Below, in pieces: positions 34,158 to 42,921 of a DNA stretch of 64,000 bases. The notes below the pieces were generated by a model. It searched no databases, was not told where the DNA came from, and was given only the letters and a program-made list of their open reading frames with translations. Source of the stretch: Chryseobacterium polytrichastri (GTDB taxonomy: Bacteria; Bacteroidota; Bacteroidia; Flavobacteriales; Weeksellaceae); contig NZ_FRAV01000028.1 in assembly GCF_900142445.1 (NCBI RefSeq), positions 1 through 64,000 on the forward strand, in the 5' to 3' direction. Numbering within the stretch: position 1 is the first letter of the stretch; each line of letters begins with the position of its first letter. Made by a program: the position numbers and the translations under genes.

Positions 34158-35036
34158 TTATCCGTTTACAGCTTCCACTCTTTCTACCAAATCAGGAACG
34201 AATTGTTTTAAAATACCTTCAATTCCGTTTTTCAAAGTAGCGGTAGAACTTGGGCATCCTGAGCAAGCACCTTGTAAAAGCATTCTTGCTGTTTTAGTAG
34301 ATTGAACGTATTCCATTAAAGAAATCTTTCCACCGTCATTTTCTACAGCAGGAGCAACGTATTCATTTAAAATATCCGAAATTTTCTGCTCATCATCAGT
34401 ATAATCTCTGTTGATGATCTTTTCTACAGGATTTTCGTGTGTTTGAGCTTCTATTGTAGAGATCTCACCGCCGTTTTGTAAATATTCAGCGATCAATCCA
34501 CGAACTGCCATCATTACTTCGTGCCATTCTACAGAATTATCTCTTGTTACGGCAACAAAATTATCAGAAATAAAAACTTCCTTAGTAAAATCAAACTCTT
34601 TGAAAATAGCCTGAGCCAAAGGAACTCCATCTGCCTGTTCTCTAGATTTTACTTCAACAAAACCTTCCAATAAAAGTTTGCTTGAAACAAACTTCATTAC
34701 CGCCGGGTTTGGAGTCATTTCTGCATAGATTTGATACATTTCCTTTTTCTTTTGAAGATACACTCTAGGGTTAGCCAATAGTTCGTCTTCAATGATGTTT
34801 TTCAAACTGTCAACTACATGTTCCCATTCTACAGTATCTTGTTTTGCAACGGCTACAAAATTTGCAGTAATAAAAACTCTTTCAATAAAAGGATAGTTAA
34901 AAAGTTCTTGTGCCAAAGGAATTTCTGAGATATCAGAATCTCTGTCCAGCTCCAAAGACCCCGGAATCAAGTTGTAGTCTGCTACAAATTTCATCACTTT
35001 TGGGTTTTCGGTTGGTTCTATAAGTATAGTATGCAT
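34158..35036 (-). CDS. Nfu-type Fe-S cluster carrier (NifU family)
   Basis: A 292-residue protein. It has two tandem Nfu N-terminal domains, each with a PxVMKFVxxxxLxxG core and a P(L)AQxLF/IF segment (about 1-85 and 95-185). A C-terminal NifU domain (about 210-290) has the cluster cysteines in GACSGCPSS. It carries and delivers Fe-S clusters. The doubled N-terminal domain is a known Bacteroidota form. A -7 element TATTTTTG on the minus strand (35058-35065) precedes it. It heads the transcript leading to hemH. Confidence 0.9.
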   Translation of the reverse strand: MHTILIEPTENPKVMKFVADYNLIPGSLELDRDSDISEIPLAQELFNYPFIERVFITANFVAVAKQDTVEWEHVVDSLKNIIEDELLANPRVYLQKKKEMYQIYAEMTPNPAVMKFVSSKLLLEGFVEVKSREQADGVPLAQAIFKEFDFTKEVFISDNFVAVTRDNSVEWHEVMMAVRGLIAEYLQNGGEISTIEAQTHENPVEKIINRDYTDDEQKISDILNEYVAPAVENDGGKISLMEYVQSTKTARMLLQGACSGCPSSTATLKNGIEGILKQFVPDLVERVEAVNG

Positions 35037-35214
35037 TTTTTCGTTAAATTTGAGTTACAAAAATACGCATAAGAAGTGGGATTGTAAGAAGAGGGGAGTT
35101 AGATTTTTGCTATCGCTGTAATTTAGATTTTAGGATGGGTGGTATTTATCCTTTGTTTAAATTACTATTCATTAAATTAAAGTTTTCAAATAACTCATTA
35201 TCAAATTAAAAAAT

Positions 35215-35751
35215 ATGGCACTTATAAAAGAACTTTTAGGTAAATCACCACAAATAGGAGAAAATACTTTTTTAGCTGAAACCGCAACAATCATTGGTGA
35301 TGTTGTGATGGGTAAGGATTGTAGCATCTGGTATAATGCGGTGATAAGAGGAGATGTAAATTACATCAAAATGGGAGACAAAGTAAATGTTCAGGATAAT
35401 GTAATGTTACATTGTACGTATGAAAAATATCCTTTAATTATTGGAAATAACGTTTCGGTGGGGCATAATGCCATTGTTCATGGATGTACAATTCAGGATA
35501 ATGTTTTAATCGGGATGGGTTCTATTGTAATGGATGACTGTTTGGTGGAAGAAAATTCTATTGTTGGAGCAGGTTCTGTGGTAACACAAGGAACGCATAT
35601 TAAATCCGGTGAAGTTTGGGGTGGAGTTCCGGCGAGAAAAATTAAAGATATTTCTGCTCAGTTATTAGAAGGAGAGGTCAACAGAATTGCTAATAATTAT
35701 GTAAAATATTCTTCTTGGTATAAAGAGAATGCCAAAGAAGTTGAAAGATAG
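35215..35751 (+). CDS. Gamma carbonic anhydrase family protein
   Basis: A 178-residue left-handed beta-helix protein made of hexapeptide repeats (for example IIGDVV, IGNNVS, IGMGSI, VGAGSV). The three metal-ligand histidines are in VMLHCT and VGHNAIVHG. Similar to CamH/PaaY/YrdA proteins. Some of these hydrate CO2 and others have no measured activity, so the enzymatic role is uncertain. Confidence 0.88.
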   Translation: MALIKELLGKSPQIGENTFLAETATIIGDVVMGKDCSIWYNAVIRGDVNYIKMGDKVNVQDNVMLHCTYEKYPLIIGNNVSVGHNAIVHGCTIQDNVLIGMGSIVMDDCLVEENSIVGAGSVVTQGTHIKSGEVWGGVPARKIKDISAQLLEGEVNRIANNYVKYSSWYKENAKEVER

Positions 35752-35756
35752 TTTGG

Positions 35757-35864
35757 ATGTGAATTGTGAATTTTCTTTGAAGTCAAATAACTTTGTTGTC
35801 AATTTTTTAACACTGTAAAATTCACTTGCAAAGCAAAATTGACTATTCACATTTTAATAATTCA
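35757..35864. repeat. Weak inverted repeat downstream of gamma-CA gene
   Basis: GTGAATTGTGAATTTT near 35760-35775 can pair imperfectly with AAATTGACTATTCACA near 35837-35852. It looks like a decayed palindromic intergenic element. Confidence 0.4.
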
Positions 35865-35865
35865 C

Positions 35866-35900
35866 AAAAAAGCATTGTCAATTTTGACAATGCTTTTTTT
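35866..35900. terminator. Bidirectional terminator
   Basis: AGCATTGTCAA pairs perfectly with TTGACAATGCT, with A-rich and T-rich flanks. It is convergent between the gamma-CA gene and the small lipoprotein gene. Confidence 0.85.
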
Positions 35901-35942
35901 ATCCTTAATGAGAAAACTCCTGATCGAGTTCGGGTGTTTGTG

Positions 35943-36398
35943 TTATTCTACAGGGTAAACAACCTGTGCTTTTCCATTGATGCATCTTATTCCTGCAGGC
36001 TCTCCAACAAATGAACAGTCTGATGAAATGTTGTATTTTTTATTAAATTCAGATTCTTTTTTATTGTAATTCTCAATTTTTGGTAGAATCTTAGCCTCTA
36101 GTTTTGTAGGGTAAGCAATGTAAGATACGGGGCCTCCACAAGCTTTAGATCCCATAGGGGCGGGTTTCCATTCTTTTATTGTAGCTTCTGCACATTTTTC
36201 TTTGGAAATTTCGGCTTCAATTTCAGCTCGAAGTTTATCCAATTGGGCCTGGTCATATTTTTGACTGCTTTCGTCGGCCGGTCTTTCTGCAATGTCTTTA
36301 GGTAAATTAGTATTAGAGTCTGCTTTTGCCTTACATGAATTCAAAGCAAAAAAAGAAATTAGCACTAAAGTTGGAACCTGAATGAATAATTTTTTCAT
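35943..36398 (-). CDS. Hypothetical lipoprotein
   Basis: A 151-residue protein with a signal ending ALNSC (Cys22). The mature part is Lys/Glu-rich, with four Cys residues (EKCAEA, SKACGG, SDCSFV, IRCING) that could form two disulfides. No family recognised. The gene is divergent from the helicase gene, whose promoter lies 70 bp away. Confidence 0.65.
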   Translation of the reverse strand: MKKLFIQVPTLVLISFFALNSCKAKADSNTNLPKDIAERPADESSQKYDQAQLDKLRAEIEAEISKEKCAEATIKEWKPAPMGSKACGGPVSYIAYPTKLEAKILPKIENYNKKESEFNKKYNISSDCSFVGEPAGIRCINGKAQVVYPVE

Positions 36399-36469
36399 AA
36401 AATATATTTTTTTCTATTCTCTAATTTTCAAAACTTGTGCCAAGATAAAAAATTCAAATTCATTTTCCG

Positions 36470-36477
36470 TAATTTTG
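36470..36477 (+). promoter_or_regulatory. Promoter -7 element of the helicase gene
   Basis: TAATTTTG matches TAnnTTTG and ends 6 bases before the ATG at 36484, implying a leaderless transcript. This also argues against the longer upstream reading frame. Confidence 0.6.
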
Positions 36478-36483
36478 CCAGCG

Positions 36484-38610
36484 ATGAACAATCATTTTTT
36501 TGACTTAATAGAGTATACCAACAGAAGTATTTTCTTAACAGGTAAAGCAGGTACAGGAAAAACAACTTTCCTTAACGATTTTGTAAAACGTACAAAAAAG
36601 AAGCACATTGTTGTGGCTCCTACAGGAATTGCTGCGATTAATGCGGGAGGAGTTACCATTCACTCGATGTTTGGGCTGCCTTTGCGAACCTTTTTACCGA
36701 CAACCGACCGTATTGATACCAGTTTGGCAAATAATATTGCCGATCTGATGCCTCATTTTAAATATAGAAAAGATAAACTTAAGCTTCTACGTGAAGTAGA
36801 GGTTTTGATTATTGATGAGGTTTCAATGTTGAGAGCCGATGTCTTGGATATGATGGATTTTTCTTTACGATTCATCAGAAGAAATAGCCAACGATTTGGT
36901 GGTGTTCAGATGTTGTTCATCGGAGATTTATATCAGCTTCCGCCGGTGGTGAGAGACGAGCATATTTTAAAAATGTTTTATAATTCTCCATTCTTTTTTG
37001 ATAGTCATGCTATCAAAGAGATTCCTTTATTGACGATTGAATTAACAAAAGTTTACCGCCAATCTGACGAAAGCTTTTTAGATATATTGAATGCGATTCG
37101 TGATGGAGATGTAGGAAGCATAGATTTCGAACATCTTAATGAAAGATACGACCCGGCATTTGAAACAGGAACTGAATCTTATGTCTATTTGTGTTCTCAC
37201 AACAGAATGGCAGATGAGATCAATCAGGAAAAATTAAAGGAAATAAAAGTGGATCCTTCAACTTTTGAGGCGAAACTTTTCGGTGAATTTAAAGAAAATC
37301 AGTTTCCTAACGAGCAGTTTTTAGAATTGAAAATAGGCGCTCAGGTGATGTTTATCCGAAATGATATTTCCGGAGAAAAAAGATATTTCAATGGAAAGCT
37401 GGGTGAGATTTCTGCTTTAGATGAAAATGAAATTAAAGTAGTTCTCGACGGAAGCGAAAGAGAAATTACCGTAAAAAGAGAAGTTTGGGAACAGAAAAAA
37501 TATTTTCTGGACACCGATAAAAATATTAAAGAAGAAGTTTTGGGAAGCTTCGAGCAATTTCCTATAAAGCTGGCTTGGGCGGTTACCATTCATAAAAGTC
37601 AGGGATTGACATTTGATAAAGTAATTATCGATGCCGGAAAAAGTTTTACAGCGGGTCAGGTATATGTTGCCTTATCGCGTTGCCGAACATTGGAAGGAAT
37701 TGTGTTGAAATCTAAAATTACGCCTGAAGTTATTTTTAAAGACAACAGGATTCTGCAGTTTCAGGGATCTACTCTTGCCAATGATAATGTTGAGTCTATT
37801 TTAAATCAGGAAAAATACGATTACAGCATTAAAAAAGTACTTCGCACCGTAGATTCAAGATGGATTTTAAATGAAGTGGAAGAATGGAATAAACTTTCAA
37901 TCGTTACAAAAAGTATTGATACCGTTAAAACCAATCAACTCTATATTCAGCTAAAACATGAAGTAACCCAATTGGGGAAAATTTTCGAAAAGCTGGAAAA
38001 AGTAATTTCTCAGAAAGTAAATAATTTCATTGATCAAAAAGAAGAATGGTCTGAAATTGAAGCCAAAACAAAAGGGGCGGTCAATTTCTTTTTTACGGAA
38101 ATAAGAGATAAAGTTTTCAGTCCATTAAAAGATTTTTATGCTGAAATAAAAGGAGCAAAAGGTTTAAAACAATACAACGAAGAATTTCGGAATTGGCTGG
38201 AAGATGTTGAAGAATATCTGAATAGTTTAAAAGAAGCTCATTTATTAGAAACGAAACTTTTAGACGAAAAGAATGATAAGGAAATCAGCATGAAAATTGC
38301 AAAAGTTCCTTCTCAGGTGCTTACTTTTCAACTGTTTGAACAAGGGAAAACCATTGCAGAAGTTGCGTTTGAAAGAGGTTTGGTAAAAGAAACGGTAATC
38401 GGACATTTGGCAAAGTTTGCTGAACAAGGATTGTTAGATATTGCCAGAGTCATTACTACAGATAAGATAAAAGCTTTTGAAGATGTATTCTACAAAACGC
38501 CTCACGAAACATTAACGGAATGGAAAAACGCCTTACCAAGTAATTTTGAATTTAATGAAATCAGGATTTTGATTAATCATTATAATTTTAAAAAGGAGAA
38601 AAATAAATAA
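36484..38610 (+). CDS. Pif1/RecD2-like SF1 helicase with C-terminal HTH
   Basis: A 708-residue helicase. The Walker A is GKAGTGKTTFLNDF (about 20-33), the Walker B is IIDEVSML (about 118-125), followed by the QLPPV region and a UvrD_C_2-type AVTIHKSQGLTFDKV near 360-375. The long C-terminal extension is helical and ends with a helix-turn-helix (GKTIAEVAFERGLVKETVIGHL, positions about 623-644). Similar proteins are widespread in Bacteroidota with unknown physiological role; unwinding of DNA or RNA-DNA hybrids is inferred. The start is set by the promoter position. Confidence 0.85.
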   Translation: MNNHFFDLIEYTNRSIFLTGKAGTGKTTFLNDFVKRTKKKHIVVAPTGIAAINAGGVTIHSMFGLPLRTFLPTTDRIDTSLANNIADLMPHFKYRKDKLKLLREVEVLIIDEVSMLRADVLDMMDFSLRFIRRNSQRFGGVQMLFIGDLYQLPPVVRDEHILKMFYNSPFFFDSHAIKEIPLLTIELTKVYRQSDESFLDILNAIRDGDVGSIDFEHLNERYDPAFETGTESYVYLCSHNRMADEINQEKLKEIKVDPSTFEAKLFGEFKENQFPNEQFLELKIGAQVMFIRNDISGEKRYFNGKLGEISALDENEIKVVLDGSEREITVKREVWEQKKYFLDTDKNIKEEVLGSFEQFPIKLAWAVTIHKSQGLTFDKVIIDAGKSFTAGQVYVALSRCRTLEGIVLKSKITPEVIFKDNRILQFQGSTLANDNVESILNQEKYDYSIKKVLRTVDSRWILNEVEEWNKLSIVTKSIDTVKTNQLYIQLKHEVTQLGKIFEKLEKVISQKVNNFIDQKEEWSEIEAKTKGAVNFFFTEIRDKVFSPLKDFYAEIKGAKGLKQYNEEFRNWLEDVEEYLNSLKEAHLLETKLLDEKNDKEISMKIAKVPSQVLTFQLFEQGKTIAEVAFERGLVKETVIGHLAKFAEQGLLDIARVITTDKIKAFEDVFYKTPHETLTEWKNALPSNFEFNEIRILINHYNFKKEKNK

Positions 38611-38618
38611 TAGTATTT

Positions 38619-38662
38619 AAAAAGGATTAATAAATGACTTCAAATTTATTAATCCTTTTTTT
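38619..38662. terminator. Bidirectional terminator
   Basis: AAAAAGGATTAATAAAT pairs with ATTTATTAATCCTTTTT, with a T-run on each strand. It closes the helicase gene and the convergent hypothetical genes. Confidence 0.85.
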
Positions 38663-38664
38663 AT

Positions 38665-39114
38665 TTAAATATCTAAGATTAATTTTCTCTGATTGTTATC
38701 CAAATAATCAGCGCTTCTGCTATTATTTCTATATTCTACTTCAATATTTTCGATTTCATTAAATCTACTTTTATCAGTTTTGGCAAACTCAATGATGGTG
38801 AAATATTTTTCATCAACGATATTGAAATCAACGAGTTTTAAATAGTCATCGATTGAGTTTTTATCAATCATAATTTTTCCACTACCAAACTGATGGCGGT
38901 CTTGTCCATTTTTCTTTACGCCCGAAACCCAATATTCTTCTCCTGTTTCTATATCAAAATGATTTCCTAAGATTCCTGTATTTTTAAGTTTTTTTAATGC
39001 TTTATTATTGAAATAAACCGTTTGACCAGATTTTGAAAATTCTACAAAACCAATCCACGCTGATCCGCTGTGACCATTTGATTTATTTTCGAGAGACATT
39101 ATTTTTGATTTCAT
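38665..39114 (-). CDS. Hypothetical protein (SAW-type small domain)
   Basis: A 149-residue soluble protein. The core GHSGSAWIGFVEFSKSGQTVYFNN followed by GEEYWVSGVKKNGQDRHQFG (positions about 15-38 and 59-78) recalls an uncharacterised family of short Bacteroidota proteins with conserved SGSAWIG and GxEYWVSGxKKNGxDR motifs. The function is unknown. An alternative start is ATG 39099. It is the last of three unknown leftward genes (40441-38665). Confidence 0.6.
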   Translation of the reverse strand: MKSKIMSLENKSNGHSGSAWIGFVEFSKSGQTVYFNNKALKKLKNTGILGNHFDIETGEEYWVSGVKKNGQDRHQFGSGKIMIDKNSIDDYLKLVDFNIVDEKYFTIIEFAKTDKSRFNEIENIEVEYRNNSRSADYLDNNQRKLILDI

Positions 39115-39130
39115 GGTTTGTTTTTTTAGC

Positions 39131-39664
39131 TTAAGCTATATTGAATTCTTCAGCAATCACAAACTGATTATTAATCATAATTAATTGGTGAGGAGTTATC
39201 TTTTTCTCTCCAAAGTAACTCATTTTTACATTGTGTTTTTCACAGATTCTTTCAATGCTTTCAACAATTGAAAAAGGTGCTTTTAAAATGATGCCTGATC
39301 CTTGTCGAATATTTTGTAGGAAGATGTCATAAGTAATTCCGATATTAATTTCAAAGTAATCTTTCCAATTTTTCCAGCCTTTTGTGATTTCATCAATTGA
39401 TTTTTGAAAGTCTTCAATGAACATTTCAATGTTTTCAGGTTTTGAGTTGATGAAAACTTCAAGATTGCTTTCGTTATGATTAACGAGTAGAGGATGGTAT
39501 TCATGAAAAGCTAATACTCCTGTTTCTTTCTGTTTTAAGAACGCTTCTTTTTTATTTTTAAAGTTAAAACGAAATAATTTATTTTCAATTTTTAAAATAA
39601 TAAATGTTGATTGAAACGCTTCAATTTCCACTGTTTTATTATTAAAGTTTTCAATTTTGATCAT
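39131..39664 (-). CDS. Hypothetical protein
   Basis: A 177-residue soluble protein without signal peptide or recognised motif. The N-terminal half is beta-rich and hydrophobic, the centre acidic (IEMFIEDFQKSIDEITKGWKNW, positions about 79-100), and the end ITPHQLIMINNQFVIAEE. Gaps to its neighbours are 9-16 bp, so it is in one operon with them. Base composition appears AT-rich compared with the flanking helicase and oxidoreductase genes. Confidence 0.55.
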   Translation of the reverse strand: MIKIENFNNKTVEIEAFQSTFIILKIENKLFRFNFKNKKEAFLKQKETGVLAFHEYHPLLVNHNESNLEVFINSKPENIEMFIEDFQKSIDEITKGWKNWKDYFEINIGITYDIFLQNIRQGSGIILKAPFSIVESIERICEKHNVKMSYFGEKKITPHQLIMINNQFVIAEEFNIA

Positions 39665-39673
39665 GATTTTAAT

Positions 39674-40441
39674 TTAATAATATTCATAGTTTCCATATTG
39701 GAATTCTTGAGCTCTTCGAAGATAAAAATTGTCTGTAATTAATTGATCAATATTATTGACTATCTCCTCCATTTTTGCTGTTAGTTCAATTTTCTGTTGT
39801 TCAGTAGATTCAAAATCAATTTTATTTTCATCTTCAACTAATTGCCTTAAAGATTTTATGTATAATTCTTTTTGTTTTGAGATGTCATATGTTTTATAAA
39901 ACTCATCTTTATTTTTTGGATATAAATAAATTGAATATTCTGCATATCCTAATATTCTGGAATATTGATGTCCAAAATATGTTCCTCCATCTTCAAAATA
40001 CTGGAATAAAGAATTAATGTTTGAATAAATATTGATAAGTTTTTTTCGTTGTTCAGCATATTTTTCAGAACCATTTTTTTGTTTGAGAAAATATGCATAC
40101 AAAATGAAATAAGAATCCTTTCCAGCTTCACTTTCAAAATCATTTCCAAAACGATAGTATTGTTTGTCTGGATTTTCAGGTATATCTTGGAAGAATTCAG
40201 GATGAGAATCTACTATTTTATTAAATTCTTTTTTCCCTAATTTTAGTGCAAAATCAGATTCAGGTAATAATAAAACGGTGTTTAATTTTGTATGATACTT
40301 TGAATTATCAGGCTGTTGCCTTTTATAAGGATTGGTATTTCGAATTTCTGTAACAGTTTTTCCCTGTGAATTTTTAAAACTATCATTATTATTACAATTT
40401 AAGAGAGTAATTGTTATTAAAATAAGAAAAATATTCTTCAC
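39674..40441 (-). CDS. Hypothetical lipoprotein
   Basis: A 255-residue lipoprotein. The signal ends ITLLNC (Cys16), followed by an Asn/Lys-rich linker and a helical domain (about 70-255) with many Tyr residues (GGTYFGHQYSRILGYAEYSIYLYP region). No family recognised. It is first of the three unknown genes and the only one with an export signal. Confidence 0.65.
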   Translation of the reverse strand: MKNIFLILITITLLNCNNNDSFKNSQGKTVTEIRNTNPYKRQQPDNSKYHTKLNTVLLLPESDFALKLGKKEFNKIVDSHPEFFQDIPENPDKQYYRFGNDFESEAGKDSYFILYAYFLKQKNGSEKYAEQRKKLINIYSNINSLFQYFEDGGTYFGHQYSRILGYAEYSIYLYPKNKDEFYKTYDISKQKELYIKSLRQLVEDENKIDFESTEQQKIELTAKMEEIVNNIDQLITDNFYLRRAQEFQYGNYEYY

Positions 40442-40678
40442 GATTTAAGTTATATTACTTTCAAAAATACAAAATCATAGAATATTTAAATTGTATAATT
40501 AAAATCATTTAATTTGAAACTTAATTCTCATAGTTTTTTCCTGAACTACACCATCAGACTTATCAATTACAAAAAGTAACTAATGCAGATTAGATGTTTT
40601 AAATTTGTTTAGATTTAAAATAAATGAAATCGACAAAGGAGATTTCGTATCCCCTTTAAAAAAGTAAATATCTCGTAT

Positions 40679-41683
40679 ATGAAAAACTTTGAAATATCTG
40701 TGCTGGATCTTGCGCCTGTAAAGCAAGGGAAAAGCATTCATGATAGTTTTCAGGACAGTTTATCTTTAGCAAACTTTACTGAAAATCTTAATTATAACAG
40801 ATTCTGGCTTGCCGAGCATCATAATATGGAAAGTATTGCCAGTTCTGCAACTTCGGTTTTGATTGGTTTTATCGCCAATGGAACAAAAAAAATAAGAGTA
40901 GGATCGGGAGGAATTATGCTTCCGAATCACAGTTCATTAGTTATTGCCGAGCAATTCGGAACATTGGAATCTCTTTTTCCCGGAAGAATTGATCTTGGCT
41001 TGGGAAGAGCTCCGGGGACTGATGGTTTAACGGCTCAGGCTTTGGGTAGAAACCCCGCAAGTATAAATGAAAAGTTTCCAAGACAAATTTTAGAACTTCA
41101 AAAATACTTCTCTAAAGAAAATTCTAATGCATTGGTTCGTGCCATTCCGGGAGAAGGATTGGATATTCCTTTGTATATTTTGGGGTCGAGTACTGATAGT
41201 GCGTGGTTAGCAGCGGAATTAGGACTTCCTTATGCATTTGCCGGGCATTTCGCTCCTGAACAAATGGAAATGGCGTTCAATATTTATAGAGAGCATTTTG
41301 AGCCTTCAAAGCAATTGGATAAACCGTATATTTTAGCTTGTGTGAATGGAGTGGCAGCGGAAACTACAGAAGAAGCACATAAGCTTTCTACCACTTTATT
41401 TCAGGCGTTTATCAATATTGTAAGAAATGACAGAAAACCATTTTCTCCACCTGTTGATGATATGGATGATATTTGGTCGCCAATGGAAAAATCGATGGTG
41501 TTACAGAAGTTGAGATATACTTTCATTGGAGATCAATCTGAGATTGAAGAGAAGTTAAAAAGCTTTCAGGAGAAGTTCAATGTAGATGAATTAATGATCA
41601 ATTCTCATATTTACGATCATCAGAAAAGATTAGATTCTTACGACATCATCAGAAAAGCCAAAGACTCTTTATTCAAAGCGTAA
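40679..41683 (+). CDS. LLM class flavin-dependent oxidoreductase
   Basis: A 334-residue luciferase-like monooxygenase homologue. It opens with ISVLDLAPVKQG, then FWLAEHHNM, RVGSGGIMLPNHSSL and the group-typical LFPGRIDLGLGRAPGTD (positions about 100-116). These place it in the MsnO8-like LLM family that binds FMN. The substrate is unknown. The 237-bp upstream gap has no second gene. Confidence 0.9.
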   Translation: MKNFEISVLDLAPVKQGKSIHDSFQDSLSLANFTENLNYNRFWLAEHHNMESIASSATSVLIGFIANGTKKIRVGSGGIMLPNHSSLVIAEQFGTLESLFPGRIDLGLGRAPGTDGLTAQALGRNPASINEKFPRQILELQKYFSKENSNALVRAIPGEGLDIPLYILGSSTDSAWLAAELGLPYAFAGHFAPEQMEMAFNIYREHFEPSKQLDKPYILACVNGVAAETTEEAHKLSTTLFQAFINIVRNDRKPFSPPVDDMDDIWSPMEKSMVLQKLRYTFIGDQSEIEEKLKSFQEKFNVDELMINSHIYDHQKRLDSYDIIRKAKDSLFKA

Positions 41684-41724
41684 CAAACCATTTATATTAA
41701 TTGGGAGATGCTTATTTTTATGAG

Positions 41725-41732
41725 TATCTTTG
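41725..41732 (+). promoter_or_regulatory. Promoter -7 element of ribB
   Basis: TATCTTTG, an exact TAnnTTTG match, lies 18 bases upstream of the ATG at 41751. Confidence 0.65.
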
Positions 41733-41750
41733 CAAAAATCTAAAGTAAAA

Positions 41751-42872
41751 ATGTCTGATATTAAATTAAATACTATTCCGGAGGCTATTGAAGACCTTAA
41801 AAATGGTAAAATAATCATAGTAGTAGATGATGAAGACAGAGAGAATGAAGGTGATTTTCTTTGTGCTGCAGAACTTACAACACCAGAACTAATCAATTTT
41901 ATGGCTGTTCACGGAAGAGGGCTTATCTGTATGCCACTTCCTGAAAAAAGATGTGACGAGCTTGGTTTAGATATCATGGTAAGCCGTAGTAGTGATCCTA
42001 AAGAAACTGCGTTTACTGTTTCTGTTGACCTTTTAGGAAACGGGACTTCTACCGGTATTTCTGCAGGTGACAGAGCGAAAACGATTTTGGCTTTGATGGA
42101 TGAAAATTCAAAACCTACAGATTTCATGAGACCTGGACACATTTTTCCGCTTCGTGCTAAAAAAGGAGGTGTTTTAAAAAGAGCCGGACATACGGAAGCT
42201 GCCATTGATTTAACTCAATTAGCTGGCTTAAAAGAAGGTGGTGTGATCTGTGAGATCATGAATGAAGACGGATCAATGTCTCGTTTGCCGGATCTTCAGG
42301 TTTTTGCTCAGAAACATGATATGAAAATTGTTTCTATTGAAGATTTGATTCACTACCAGCTTAAAAAAGGAAACCTTATCGAAAGATTGGAAGAAAGAAA
42401 AGTGAAAACTGCTTATGGTGAGTTTGATTTTTATGCTTTCAGAGAAACTTCAAACGAACAGATCCATTTTGCATTGACGAAAGGAACTTGGACGGTTGAT
42501 GAGCCTGTTTTGGTAAGAGTACAGTCTTCTGATTCTTATTTTGATGTGTTGACAAGATTAAATAATGGTGAAAAGCCTTTATTGGAAAAAGTAACAAACA
42601 TGGTAAATGAAGCAGGAAAAGGTGCCGTTATTTTCATTAATAACGTTTCAAACTCTGAAAATACTCTGAAAAAGCTACAGCAGTTCTTGGATTATCAAGA
42701 CGGTCAGGAACAACGTCCAACGTTGGCTTATAACTACAGAGATTATGGTATTGGAACGCAGATCTTAAAGAATTTAGGAATCAATAAGTTTAAAGTAATC
42801 ACTCAAAACCCTAATATTAAACCTCAGGTTGGAGGATACGATGTTGAGGTGACGGAGTTGGTACAACTTTAA
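41751..42872 (+). CDS. ribB: 3,4-dihydroxy-2-butanone 4-phosphate synthase with degenerate GTP cyclohydrolase II domain
   Basis: A 373-residue RibBA-length protein. The N-terminal RibB domain is intact: DDEDRENEGDF (acidic loop), GTSTGISAGDRAKT and HIFPLRAKKGGVLKRAGHTEAA. It makes the four-carbon unit of riboflavin. The C-terminal half aligns in layout with GTP cyclohydrolase II (YGEFDFYAFR..., RDYGIGTQILKNLGI), but where RibA has the zinc cysteines this protein has VRVQSSDSYFDVLTRL. The RibA activity is therefore probably lost and a separate ribA is expected elsewhere. The start is ATG 41751; the longer frame includes the promoter. Confidence 0.9.
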   Translation: MSDIKLNTIPEAIEDLKNGKIIIVVDDEDRENEGDFLCAAELTTPELINFMAVHGRGLICMPLPEKRCDELGLDIMVSRSSDPKETAFTVSVDLLGNGTSTGISAGDRAKTILALMDENSKPTDFMRPGHIFPLRAKKGGVLKRAGHTEAAIDLTQLAGLKEGGVICEIMNEDGSMSRLPDLQVFAQKHDMKIVSIEDLIHYQLKKGNLIERLEERKVKTAYGEFDFYAFRETSNEQIHFALTKGTWTVDEPVLVRVQSSDSYFDVLTRLNNGEKPLLEKVTNMVNEAGKGAVIFINNVSNSENTLKKLQQFLDYQDGQEQRPTLAYNYRDYGIGTQILKNLGINKFKVITQNPNIKPQVGGYDVEVTELVQL

Positions 42873-42879
42873 TGTTATA

Positions 42880-42921
42880 GAAACCTTCAAGGTTTTTAAA
42901 ACCTTGAAGGTTTATTTTTTT
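42880..42921. terminator. Bidirectional terminator between ribB and fmt
   Basis: AAACCTTCAAGGTTTT pairs with AAAACCTTGAAGGTTT and is followed by seven T's. It lies between convergent genes. Confidence 0.85.

Noticed and set aside
36382..38610. Helicase with 34 extra N-terminal residues
   Set aside because: The extension overlaps the divergent lipoprotein gene and includes the promoter; the ATG at 36484 is the better start.
38665..40441. Phage-defence or contact-dependent toxin island
   Set aside because: No nuclease, helicase, toxin or immunity motif can be read in the three proteins; kept only as unknown genes.
40630..40662. Hairpin AAAGGAGAT/ATCCCCTTT upstream of the LLM gene as a riboswitch
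   Set aside because: The stem is short and isolated, with no conserved aptamer or terminator features; chance is likely.
41684..41750. Possible FMN riboswitch upstream of ribB
   Set aside because: The gap is only 67 bp and already holds the promoter element 18 bases before the start, leaving no room for an aptamer.
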